NCBI GenBank assembly: GCA_963820185.1
Contig: CAWFYV010000007.1
Coordinates: 1-64,000 of the forward strand
Source of the DNA: Aquilonibacter sp963820185
GTDB lineage: Bacteria > Vulcanimicrobiota > Vulcanimicrobiia > Vulcanimicrobiales > Vulcanimicrobiaceae
Length of the DNA: 64,000 nt
Direction of reading: 5' to 3'
Of the stretch, positions 24,765 through 32,143 are shown piece after piece. The number at the start of each line of letters is the position of its first letter. Position 1 is the first letter of the stretch. The position numbers were made by a program, and so were the translations under genes. The notes beneath the pieces were generated by a model. That model saw only the letters and a program-made list of their open reading frames with translations. It was not told the origin of the DNA and ran no database searches.

Positions 24765-25563
24765 CGTCGCCCGGTGCTTCGAGGCTGATGCGGCCAAAAA
24801 CTCCGTCGTTAAACGCTTTTACGTAAGACTGTGCGGCGTTGTGCTCGTCGATCTCGCCGCCACGGCGTATGAACCCGCGCTCCGCCGCGAAGCTCGCAAG
24901 ATCGGGCACCTTGGTACGCCCAGCGCTCTTATCCACAAGCCAACGATGAAACTCGGTGCTTACTTCGTACGGATCGTAGCGTTCGCGCGGTACGGCGCCG
25001 ATCAGAGCAAGCTTCCACTGCGCTTGTGCGGTGGGAATCTTCGGTACCAGGATGCCGGGCGTATCCATTAGTTCGATGTTCGGCGCGAGCCGGAACCACT
25101 GCAATTGGCGAGTGACGCCGGCGCGATCTTCCGTCTTGGCAGCTCCGCGGCGCAAGAGCCCGTTGATGATCGAAGATTTCCCCGAATTCGGCACGCCCAC
25201 GACGATCACACGGGAGAGGCCCGTGCGGGCTTTCGCCTTTGCCGTTAGCGCCGCAAGAACGCGTGAGACGCTCTGCTGCGCGCGTGCCTCGACGGCGATC
25301 GCCTCGCGATCGCGCGACGCAAAATCCTCGATCCAGCGCTTGGTGATTGCTGGGTCGGCGAGGTCGTCGCGGCTAAGCACCACAATGCGCGGGCGATTGC
25401 CGATCAGTTTGTCGAGCATCGGATTGGCGTCGCTGCGCGCCACGCGCGCGTCGATCACTTCAACAACGATATCGATCAGCTTGAGATACTCGCCGATGCG
25501 GCGCATTGCCCGGACCATGTGGCCGGGGTACCACTGCACCACATTATCGAGGCGCTCTTTCAT
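24745..25563 (-). CDS. ylqF: Ribosome biogenesis GTPase YlqF/RbgA
   Basis: Encodes 272 residues. Circularly permuted GTPase: the G4 region comes first (VVLSRDDLAD, near 60, replacing the usual NKxD), followed by G1 GVPNSGKSS (about 123) and G3 DTPGIL. N-terminal WYPGHMVRAMR is a family hallmark. It assists late assembly of the 50S subunit. The SRDD in place of NKxD could alter guanine recognition. The start overlaps the lepB stop (ATGA). Confidence 0.92.
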   Translation of the reverse strand: MKERLDNVVQWYPGHMVRAMRRIGEYLKLIDIVVEVIDARVARSDANPMLDKLIGNRPRIVVLSRDDLADPAITKRWIEDFASRDREAIAVEARAQQSVSRVLAALTAKAKARTGLSRVIVVGVPNSGKSSIINGLLRRGAAKTEDRAGVTRQLQWFRLAPNIELMDTPGILVPKIPTAQAQWKLALIGAVPRERYDPYEVSTEFHRWLVDKSAGRTKVPDLASFAAERGFIRRGGEIDEHNAAQSYVKAFNDGVFGRISLEAPGDDDEQAA

Positions 25564-26069
25564 AGCGTACCAACCGAGGGAAGCGGCCAGATACCCGCAA
25601 CCGCCTTACCCGTCAACGCGCGCTCGGGCACGGGCCCGAAGGCGCGCGAGTCTTCGCTCACCGCGCGATTGTCGCCGAGCACGTACACATCTTCAGGCGG
25701 CACGGTGATCTCGGGTTCGCTGCGTTCGTCGGGAAACGCTACGTACGGCTCGTTCAGGCGCGCGCCGTTGACGTAGACGACGCCACGATCTATCCGGATG
25801 CGATCGCCGGGAAGACCGATAACTCGCTTGATATAGAGTTCCGGCGTGACGCCGTCATGGCGGAACGTGACGATGTCACCGCGTGCCGGCACGTGGAAGC
25901 GATATGCGAGCGTGTTGATGACGACAAACTCGCCCGAGCTCACGTGTGGAGACATCGAGGGACCGGAGACTTGCCAAAAGCGGATGAAAAATGCTGCGAT
26001 CAGCACGCCGAGGATCGCAAGTTGCAGCACGAGGCTCGCAAGCGAGCGCAATTGTACGAACCGCACCAC
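25560..26069 (-). CDS. lepB: Signal peptidase I (third lepB copy)
   Basis: Encodes 169 residues. One membrane helix (about 12-30), catalytic Ser in SGPSMSP (near 38) and catalytic Lys in YIKRVIGLPGD (near 81), then the box E region VLGDNRAVSEDSR. It removes signal peptides on the outer face of the cytoplasmic membrane. Shortest of three tandem paralogues and the least similar to the other two. Confidence 0.93.
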   Translation of the reverse strand: MVRFVQLRSLASLVLQLAILGVLIAAFFIRFWQVSGPSMSPHVSSGEFVVINTLAYRFHVPARGDIVTFRHDGVTPELYIKRVIGLPGDRIRIDRGVVYVNGARLNEPYVAFPDERSEPEITVPPEDVYVLGDNRAVSEDSRAFGPVPERALTGKAVAGIWPLPSVGTL

Positions 26070-26087
26070 GAGATGTGCTCTTCGCGA

Positions 26088-26825
26088 TTATTTCAGAATT
26101 TTCATTTGGTTGAGCGGCCAGAAGATGAGGAACGCACGGCCGGTAAAGCCGGCGCGTTCGCCCGTCCGCGGACCACTCGCAAACGTTCCCGCGTCCTGCG
26201 CGAAGCCCCAGATGTGGGAATCTTCGGAGTCGTTGCGGTTGTCGCCGAACATCAGAAAGCAGTTCGGTGGGATGGTGTCGGGCGCGGTCCAGTGCGATTT
26301 CGGTGGCACGTTTGCTTGTGACGGGTCGAGCGCATGCCAGCCAAATCCGTCATTGACCCAGATTCCGTAGTTTGCGATCTTTAAATCGTAGTTGGGTTTT
26401 TCCGCGATGTATGGCTCGTTGAGCGCCACGTCGTTGATGTACACGATACCTTTGGTGACGTGCAGCCGCTCACCGGGAAGGCCGATGACCCGCTTGATGA
26501 AGTCGTCCGGCGTTGGGATCGGCGGCGGGAACACCACGACGTCGCCTTCGTGCGGAGCGTGGAAGCGATATTCGAACTTGTCGACGAGCAGCACGTCGTG
26601 CACTTCCAGCGTGGGCACCATCGAAGCCGATGGAATGTAGTACGTCCGCGCCACAAACGTGATCAAAAGCCACGCCGCGATACCCGCATAAATGAACGGA
26701 TCGAGATACTCGCGCGCGATAGCGACGCTGCGTCCATTCGATGCGGCCATCACGGGGCGAATCGAGAGTGCAATACGCGAGACCAGAATGATCGCGACCA
26801 AGCCGAGAAGATCGTAAGGTGTCAT
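26088..26825 (-). CDS. lepB: Signal peptidase I (second lepB copy)
   Basis: Encodes 245 residues from ATG 26825, overlapping the stop of the first copy (ATGA). Two hydrophobic segments (5-20, 43-60) come before catalytic Ser in IPSASMVPTL and Lys in FIKRVIGLPGE. An insert of about 45 residues between strands (NYGIWVNDGFGWHALDPSQ and following) is shared with the first copy, as is FGDNRNDSEDSHIWGF. Likely a gene duplication within this operon; each may prefer different substrates. Confidence 0.92.
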   Translation of the reverse strand: MTPYDLLGLVAIILVSRIALSIRPVMAASNGRSVAIAREYLDPFIYAGIAAWLLITFVARTYYIPSASMVPTLEVHDVLLVDKFEYRFHAPHEGDVVVFPPPIPTPDDFIKRVIGLPGERLHVTKGIVYINDVALNEPYIAEKPNYDLKIANYGIWVNDGFGWHALDPSQANVPPKSHWTAPDTIPPNCFLMFGDNRNDSEDSHIWGFAQDAGTFASGPRTGERAGFTGRAFLIFWPLNQMKILK

Positions 26826-27421
26826 AGTACTTTCAAATGTGGCCAGAGAATCATGAACGCTTGCCCGCTGAAAGCGGCTCTCCGCGCGAATCCCCATACG
26901 TGCGAATCGTCCGAATAGTTCCGGTTATCGCCGAGCATGAAGTAGTAACCACGCGGAATACGGTTGGGTGCCTGCCAGATTCCTCGCGGAGGCACGTCGG
27001 CCTGCGCCCGATTGAGAGCTTTACCGTTCACGTAGATTCCGTAGTTTCGGATCTCGAGGTCGTAGTTGGCAGGCTGGTTTTCGTAGGGTTCGGCGAGCGG
27101 TTTCCCATTACGGTAGACGATACCGTCGGAAATCCGAATCGTGTCGCCCGGAGCGCCGATGACGCGTTTGATGAACTCATTGCTTGCGGTGCGTACCGGC
27201 GGTGCAAAGACCGCGATCGCGCCGTCCCGCGGTGCGTGCAGGCGATATGCTAATTGATCGGAGAGGAAGATGTCGCCGATTTGGAGCGTCGGGATCATCG
27301 AGATCGAGGAAATGTAAAGCGTGCGGATGACGAAGATAAAGAGCAGCAGCGCGACCAGCCCGACGACGATAATCCACTCGAGGCAGGTCCGGAAAACCGC
27401 GAAGGGCTTGCGGCTGTTTAC
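26822..27421 (-). CDS. lepB: Signal peptidase I (first lepB copy), non-canonical start
   Basis: The frame encodes a normal N-terminus (NSRKPFAVFR, then a membrane helix) before the catalytic Ser at SISMIPTL and Lys at FIKRVIGAPGD. The only ATG/GTG/TTG codons in frame lie at or after 27298, immediately after the Ser, so a canonical start would give a dead enzyme; an in-frame TAG at 27488-27490 bounds the frame. The best candidate is GTA at 27421-27419, which overlaps the rplS stop as GTAA, where sister junctions have GTGA. This would give 199 residues. One base change, an assembly error or a near-cognate start could explain it. Confidence 0.8.
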   Translation of the reverse strand, partial: VNSRKPFAVFRTCLEWIIVVGLVALLLFIFVIRTLYISSISMIPTLQIGDIFLSDQLAYRLHAPRDGAIAVFAPPVRTASNEFIKRVIGAPGDTIRISDGIVYRNGKPLAEPYENQPANYDLEIRNYGIYVNGKALNRAQADVPPRGIWQAPNRIPRGYYFMLGDNRNYSDDSHVWGFARRAAFSGQAFMILWPHLKVL

Positions 27422-27768
27422 TTCGCCGCTTTCTTTTCTTTGATGCGCGCGGCTTTGCCGATCTTCTCGCTGAGATAGTACAACCGGCTACGGCGCACGA
27501 TACCGCGCTTGCTCACTTCGATCTTCTCGACGCGCGGGCTATGCACGAGGAACGTCTTCTCGACACCGACACCGTGTGCGACACGGCGCACCGTGATCGA
27601 AGCCTTGGAGCCGCCGCCTTTGCAGACCGTCACAACGCCTTCGAACATCTGCACGCGCTCTTTGCCGCCCTCGACGACCTTGGAATAGACCTTGACCGTG
27701 TCGCCCGAACGAAATTCGGGGACCGAGCCTTTGAGTTGTTCGCTATTGAGTACGTCGATGACGTTCAT
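27418..27768 (-). CDS. rplS: 50S ribosomal protein L19
   Basis: Encodes 116 residues from ATG 27768 (MNVIDVLNSEQ), standard length and sequence: FRSGDTVKVYSKVVEG, RVQMFEGVV and the C-terminal RRSRLYYLSEKIGKAARIKEK. It follows trmD in the usual order. Stop TAA overlaps the presumed lepB initiation codon. Confidence 0.97.
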   Translation of the reverse strand: MNVIDVLNSEQLKGSVPEFRSGDTVKVYSKVVEGGKERVQMFEGVVTVCKGGGSKASITVRRVAHGVGVEKTFLVHSPRVEKIEVSKRGIVRRSRLYYLSEKIGKAARIKEKKAAK

Positions 27769-27837
27769 GGCACAATTCTCTACTAACGGCAGATGCAAAG
27801 ACAGCGCGGGTGGGGCCGCGACAACCTCGGGATAGTA

Positions 27838-28530
27838 TCATGGGTCGGGGTCGACCAGCAAGTCCTTACGGCGAGCTGCCGTGCGGGCCCGGGACTGCTC
27901 CCGGCGCCAGGCGGCGATCTTCGCATGGTCACCCGAGAGGAGCACCGAAGGAACCTCGACCCCGCGGAAGACCGCGGGCCGCGTGTAGCTCGGGTAGTCC
28001 AGGAGCCCGTTGGCAAAGGACTCGTGGGCGGCCGACTCCGCGTCGATCACCCCCGGGACGAGGCGGGCCGTGGCATCGAGCATGGCCAGCGCCGCGAGTT
28101 CGCCGCCGGTGAGGACGAAGTCGCCGACCGTGAACTCTTCGATCGGATAGAGCTCGGCCAGTCGCTCGTCGATCCCCTCGTAGTGCCCGCAAATCAGGAC
28201 CAGCCGGTCGAGCTGCGCGAGGCGCGCCGCCTGGTCGTGCGTGAACGCGATGCCGCCCGGCGTGGGGACGGCGATCGTCCGCCGCTCGCTTGCCGGTGCC
28301 TCGGCGATGATCCGGTCGAGAACGCGGGCCACGGGTTCGATGCGCAACACCATGCCCGCGCCCCCACCGAACGGCTCGTCGTCGGCGCGTTCGTTCCCGC
28401 GCAGCGCGTCGAGCAAATGGTGGTAGCGAATCGCAATCGTACCGGCCTCGACCGCGCGGCCAACGATCGAGAGCCCAACGAACGGTGCGAACACCTCGGG
28501 AAAGAGGGTGACCACGTCGATGGTGAGCAT
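27838..28530 (-). CDS. trmD: tRNA (guanine37-N1)-methyltransferase
   Basis: Encodes 230 residues. Starts MLTIDVVTLFPEVF, as the family does. It contains FGGGAGMVL, the knot motifs CGHYEGIDER and GDFVLTGGE, and the C-terminal YTRPAVFRGVEVPSVLLSGDH. It methylates G37 of tRNAs to prevent frameshifting. The usual upstream neighbours rpsP and rimM are absent; instead a divergent gene begins nine bases away. Heads the long leftward cluster that runs to about 20 kb. Confidence 0.97.
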   Translation of the reverse strand: MLTIDVVTLFPEVFAPFVGLSIVGRAVEAGTIAIRYHHLLDALRGNERADDEPFGGGAGMVLRIEPVARVLDRIIAEAPASERRTIAVPTPGGIAFTHDQAARLAQLDRLVLICGHYEGIDERLAELYPIEEFTVGDFVLTGGELAALAMLDATARLVPGVIDAESAAHESFANGLLDYPSYTRPAVFRGVEVPSVLLSGDHAKIAAWRREQSRARTAARRKDLLVDPDP

Positions 28531-28539
28531 ACGACTCGT

Positions 28540-29046
28540 ATGGCGGAGACCGAGCAGATCTTCCTTTCCGAAGAGATCCTGACGTTTATGCGCAACGCCG
28601 CGCGCCTCGCTGGTGAACTCAAGGAACCATTTATTACGACACGTACGCTGCTCGTCGCACTACTCGAGGACCCAACGCTGGGCGAAGCGCTGGTCGAGGT
28701 GCTGCCGCGCGAGAAGCTCGAAAACTATCAGTTGCCCGAAGATGCCGGAACGCGCTTGACTGCCTCGCGCGTGCCCGAGCCCAATGCACAAGCCGGCGAG
28801 CGTCCCGCGCTCCTTCGCTTTAATACGCTCGCCTTCAAAGTACCCGACGGCAGCAAGAGCGTATGGCTCTCGCGCGAGGCCGCTCAAGTCTGGAACGAAG
28901 CCGCAAAACGCGTCGGCGACGGCGAGAAATTCATGCCAAAGCACATCGCATTCGGTATCGCAGCCGATGCCATACGCTCGCCCGGCGTGCTGGCCGCGAT
29001 GCATATATCGCCCGGCGATGTCACCGAGGTATTGCTGAAACTCTAG
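28540..29046 (+). CDS. Clp N-domain-like protein
   Basis: Encodes 168 residues from ATG 28540. The N-terminal half (EEILTFMRNAARLAGELKEPFITTRTLL split by conserved Leu, then VALLEDPTLGEALVEVL) resembles a Clp_N repeat, and a second degenerate repeat lies near 115-165 (KFMPKHIAFGIAADAIRSPG). No AAA+ domain follows, so it would be a stand-alone adaptor-type protein (inference). The start is only nine bases from that of divergent trmD. Its 3' end overlaps the opposing DUF1028 gene by 26 bases. Confidence 0.6.
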   Translation: MAETEQIFLSEEILTFMRNAARLAGELKEPFITTRTLLVALLEDPTLGEALVEVLPREKLENYQLPEDAGTRLTASRVPEPNAQAGERPALLRFNTLAFKVPDGSKSVWLSREAAQVWNEAAKRVGDGEKFMPKHIAFGIAADAIRSPGVLAAMHISPGDVTEVLLKL

Positions 29047-30253
29047 CGGCCAGCGCGCGCAAATGGGTATCGTTCGGGAAACGCTGCGCAGCGGTTTGCG
29101 CGAGCAGAGCGGCTTTGGCCTGCTCGCCATTTTCAAGTGCGGCAATGACGCGCAAGCTCTGCACGTCAGCTGTATCGCCCGCCCGTGCGAGCACGCGCTC
29201 GGCCTCGTCGGGCTGATGTACCTCGAGCAACCGCGCGGCGAGTGTGAGCGCGTCGGAGCTCGAAGCACGATACGCGCGCAGCGCAGCCTCGCGCGCCGAG
29301 GGCGTGACCCATCGCTGAAACGCCGGGTACACTCCGAGTTCGGCGTAGTCGCCGTTGCCGATTTCGTCATCGATCCACGCGGGGTTTTGGTTGAACGCCA
29401 CATCGAGATAATGCAGGGCGAGATCGGGTTGTTCGATCTGCACCGCGATCTTCGCCGCGGTGAGAAAGATGCGCATCCATTGTGGGGCTTCCGCCGTGGC
29501 TGCAACGAGCAATTGCTGCGCTTTCGGATAGTCGCCGCGTTGCGACGCGAGTCGCGCATTAACGAGCACTTGCCGCGCATCTTGCATGGCATAGAGCTTG
29601 CGCAAGTCGCCAACGGGGTCGTTCGAGCTGTCCACGCGCAGGTCGATGTCGAGCGGAAAGCCTTGAGGTGTTCGTACTAGTAGCGCCGCGGATTGCCGGC
29701 CAGTGCTTTGGCCACCGGCGGCATCGCCCGCGGAAAGAGCGGTGAGCAGCCGTTTGGCGAGAGAACCCGTCGTTGCGAGAAATGCCCGCTGCATCTGTTC
29801 GACGACCGTCGAACCCGCGAGGCCATTGCCCTGGATGCTGTAGCCGTCGCCGCTGATCGCCCCGGTCCACGGCGACGCGACGACGTCGCTTCCGCTATAG
29901 TTTACGGCCGCGCCGTCGAGTGCGACGATGCCGACCTGCCGGTCCGCGATGCCTTGGCCATCGAAGTTGCCGTCTTGCGCTAGCAGTCGGTCGAGCACGT
30001 GTTGCGGATCGAGCCCCGAAGCTAGGAGCGCGAGGCCGCGTGGACCGTACATCGGATTCGTTTCGAACTGCGAGGCGATCGCACCGACACCGGCCTGCGC
30101 GTACGGCACGCTCGCGCCCACCGCGAGGTTGTTCGTTTGTACGGCGACGCCGCAGGCTCGCGTCACACGATCGCAGGCAACGATCGAATACGTCGCGCGC
30201 GCCGGCAGGGTGCACGCGGCAAAGAGGACGAGCGCGAGGGCTAGGTTCTTGAT
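29021..30253 (-). CDS. DUF1028 Ntn-hydrolase-like secreted protein with TPR-like region, non-canonical start
   Basis: A DUF1028 domain occupies the N-terminal 220 residues (TYSIVACD, AVQTNNLAVGASVPYAQAGVGAI split by a conserved Asn), followed by a helical TPR-like half. The only canonical start (GTG 30166) would remove both the first strand and a perfect signal peptide (KNLALALVLFAACTLPARA). The full N-terminus is obtained only if translation begins at ATC 30253-30251. No ATG, GTG or TTG is seen in frame for at least 15 codons upstream. DUF1028 members resemble self-processing Ntn hydrolases, with Thr or Ser at the mature N-terminus, as here after Ala-Arg-Ala. Confidence 0.7.
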   Translation of the reverse strand: MKNLALALVLFAACTLPARATYSIVACDRVTRACGVAVQTNNLAVGASVPYAQAGVGAIASQFETNPMYGPRGLALLASGLDPQHVLDRLLAQDGNFDGQGIADRQVGIVALDGAAVNYSGSDVVASPWTGAISGDGYSIQGNGLAGSTVVEQMQRAFLATTGSLAKRLLTALSAGDAAGGQSTGRQSAALLVRTPQGFPLDIDLRVDSSNDPVGDLRKLYAMQDARQVLVNARLASQRGDYPKAQQLLVAATAEAPQWMRIFLTAAKIAVQIEQPDLALHYLDVAFNQNPAWIDDEIGNGDYAELGVYPAFQRWVTPSAREAALRAYRASSSDALTLAARLLEVHQPDEAERVLARAGDTADVQSLRVIAALENGEQAKAALLAQTAAQRFPNDTHLRALAARVSAIPR

Positions 30254-30768
30254 CCGGCTTCTACAGCCGTCAGTTCTTCGAGATATTCGAAGAGTTGCGG
30301 CAGCGTGATCTTCTCGAGTGCCGTCATCTCCTTGATGCGCTCTGCATCTTCGCCTTCATCGCGAATGTAGCAGCGCGTCTCCACGCCGTTTTCACTCTCG
30401 CTGATGAATGACACGGCGAAACCGCGTCCGGGCGTTTCGTCATAGATGCGCATCGTCTGCGGATTGAGGATCTCGATCGAATGCGACGCGTTGTTCGCAT
30501 CGAAGATCAAAATCTTGAGATGCTCGTAGTTGGTGACTTCGATCGAGCCGACGACGAAGACGTTCTTCGCGGAGAAAAATTCATGCCCGCGCTTGCTGCG
30601 ACTCGAGACTTCGTAGAAGACTCGGTGAGCGACGAAGCGGCTCAGGATCTTACGGAGGGTCGCCAATGAGGCGAGCGTCTCCGTGCGGTTGCCTCGCGTG
30701 TAGATGATCTTCACGGTTGCGGAGGAGCCTGCTTGCACAGGCCTGGGAGGAGTTCCTTTAAGCTGCAT
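30241..30768 (-). CDS. Hypothetical protein
   Basis: Encodes 175 residues. No family recognised. The sequence is cytoplasmic, with a strand-rich first 120 residues (VFVVGSIEVTNYEHLKILIFD, YDETPGRGFAVSFIS) and an acidic helical C-terminus (DEGEDAERIKEMTALEKITLPQLF split by Met). The stop lies inside the N-terminal coding region of the next gene, so the two are probably co-transcribed. The first 18 residues are Pro-rich and a later start is possible. Confidence 0.6.
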   Translation of the reverse strand: MQLKGTPPRPVQAGSSATVKIIYTRGNRTETLASLATLRKILSRFVAHRVFYEVSSRSKRGHEFFSAKNVFVVGSIEVTNYEHLKILIFDANNASHSIEILNPQTMRIYDETPGRGFAVSFISESENGVETRCYIRDEGEDAERIKEMTALEKITLPQLFEYLEELTAVEAGSRT

Positions 30769-30843
30769 GCCCTCGCCGTACCCATGCCGCCTTGGGCTGG
30801 CTTGGGCGGACCGTGGCGGTCGCGGGCGAAGATCAAAATTCTA

Positions 30844-31089
30844 ATGTTCTCCGTCCCCGATATCATGGTTGTTAGCGTGCTTGCGCTGTTGCTCTTTGGC
30901 CCGGATCAGCTGCCGAAGATGATGCGCCAGGCAGGCCGCGTCATGCGCGAGGTCCAGAATACCTCACACTCGTTCATTGCCGAGATGGAGCGCGCCGCGG
31001 ATGTCAGCGACGCCAAAGCGGCGACGCCGCCGCCGATGCCCCCCGCGCCGAGCGAGATGCATCCCCCGCTAGACGACGCCAAAGGCTAA
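30844..31089 (+). CDS. tatA: TatA/TatB-like twin-arginine translocase subunit
   Basis: Encodes 81 residues from ATG 30844. A short membrane helix (MVVSVLALLLFGPDQLPKMM) with the FGP hinge, then an amphipathic helix (QAGRVMREVQNTSHSFIAE) and a Pro-rich tail, is the TatA/B/E layout. It would form part of the Tat pore for folded proteins; the patatin and sulfonate-binding proteins here have Tat-like signals. TatC is not in the window. TatA and TatB cannot be separated from sequence alone. Confidence 0.85.
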   Translation: MFSVPDIMVVSVLALLLFGPDQLPKMMRQAGRVMREVQNTSHSFIAEMERAADVSDAKAATPPPMPPAPSEMHPPLDDAKG

Positions 31090-31115
31090 TAACTGCGCGA
31101 TTACATGCGCGGTTA
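31090..31115. terminator. Short hairpin between convergent genes
   Basis: TAAC-t-GCGC and GCGC-g-GTTA form an inverted repeat with an eight-base loop. It lies between the tatA stop and the stop of the opposing gene at 31113 and is followed by an AT-rich stretch. A weak terminator candidate. Confidence 0.4.
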
Positions 31116-31394
31116 AATATTGAAGTTTTGGCGCAGCTCCGTAATGCGCTGCGCGATTTGCGTGCGCACCTGCGCGTGCAGACGTTCTTTCTGCTCGTCG
31201 GGCAAACGGCGATAGACCATGTAGCCGGCGGCCGAGACCAGGCCACCCAGCAGACCGATCAAGAGCGCTTTGCCGACTTCGTTCTCGCTATCACCCTGCG
31301 GCTCGTTGCCGAAGGCGCCTTGATAGCCGTTGCCGGCGGAATTCGACCCGGACCACTGCTGGTCGGGTGGCGTCGTACGAAACGTGTCTGACAT
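31113..31394 (-). CDS. Small single-helix membrane protein (YtxH-like)
   Basis: Encodes 93 residues from ATG 31394, with a good RBS (AAGGAGAAC). A polar Gln/Asn/Gly-rich N-terminus (1-38) is followed by a membrane helix (about 42-60, ALLIGLLGGLVSAAGYMVY) and a helical tail (RLPDEQKERLHAQVRTQ). The layout resembles YtxH-type proteins; the function is unknown. It sits where rpmA usually follows prp. Confidence 0.55.
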   Translation of the reverse strand: MSDTFRTTPPDQQWSGSNSAGNGYQGAFGNEPQGDSENEVGKALLIGLLGGLVSAAGYMVYRRLPDEQKERLHAQVRTQIAQRITELRQNFNI

Positions 31395-31418
31395 GAAGTT
31401 CTCCTTCGGTACCGGGGC

Positions 31419-31458
31419 GTCTCTGATCGGCAAAGCTTCAGCTTTGACGGACAGAGAC
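31419..31458. terminator. Imperfect hairpin downstream of prp
   Basis: Arms GTCTCTG...GCAAAGC and GCTTTG...CAGAGAC close around TTCA; a five-base asymmetric mismatch lies in the middle. It sits immediately downstream of prp on the minus strand and has no clear U-tract, so it may be a processing or weak terminator structure. Confidence 0.35.
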
Positions 31459-31461
31459 TTC

Positions 31462-31803
31462 TTACCCGGTTTGCGCCTTGCGTGTTACACGGACGTGCTG
31501 CGGGTATTGGCGCGCGATCTGCTCGAGCGCGATCTCCGCGGTCGCGACAATTGCCACGACCCCGGCGTCATCGCGGTTGTTTTCAGGCACGCGCACATCG
31601 AGGTGCCCGCCGCGCATTTGGGCAGCGGTATCGATTTTCGCGTGCTCTTCGAGCCCGGCGCGGGCGGCTTGTAGCACCGCCGAAACCGCTGCGCAGACAA
31701 GCGAAAACTCGTCCGAGCTGCTCTGCGGAATCTCGACGTGACCGGACGCAAAAAACCGGGACAGCCGCTCGCGGCCGTCCCGGTAGAAAATGACTTCAAC
31801 CAT
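31462..31803 (-). CDS. prp: Ribosomal-processing cysteine protease Prp
   Basis: Encodes 113 residues. Catalytic His 22 (SGH) and Cys 37 (VCAAVSAV) sit in the family pattern. In Firmicutes and relatives Prp removes an N-terminal extension of ribosomal protein L27 and lies between rplU and rpmA. rplU lies eight bases upstream here, but rpmA does not follow. Confidence 0.9.
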   Translation of the reverse strand: MVEVIFYRDGRERLSRFFASGHVEIPQSSSDEFSLVCAAVSAVLQAARAGLEEHAKIDTAAQMRGGHLDVRVPENNRDDAGVVAIVATAEIALEQIARQYPQHVRVTRKAQTG

Positions 31804-31811
31804 CGCCTGTG

Positions 31812-32123
31812 TTAGAGGCTGATTTTCGTGATTTTGACTTCAGCGAAGCGTTGGCGGTGGCCGTTGAGCTTGCGCACGCGCTTCTTCGGTTTATAGCGGA
31901 AGACCAGGATCTTCTTGTCCTTGGCCTGGCGCAGCACGGTGCCGGTCACGGTAGCGCCCGCAAGCGTCGGCGCTCCGACTTTCACGTCGCTGCCGGTGCT
32001 CGCGAGCACGACCTGATCGAACGTGACGTCGGCTCCGGCCTCGAGGTCGATGAGGTCGGTGCGAATGATATCGCCTTCCGCGACGCGCACTTGCTTGCCG
32101 CCGGTCTGGATGATCGCGTACAT
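31812..32123 (-). CDS. rplU: 50S ribosomal protein L21
   Basis: Encodes 103 residues, standard: MYAIIQTGGKQVRVAEGD at the N-terminus and FRYKPKKRVRKLNGHRQRF, the conserved basic end. Twenty bases upstream is the end of a penicillin acylase gene, an unusual neighbour; a private promoter may lie in that gene. Confidence 0.97.
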   Translation of the reverse strand: MYAIIQTGGKQVRVAEGDIIRTDLIDLEAGADVTFDQVVLASTGSDVKVGAPTLAGATVTGTVLRQAKDKKILVFRYKPKKRVRKLNGHRQRFAEVKITKISL

Positions 32124-32143
32124 AACCGAGCTACGATACCAGG

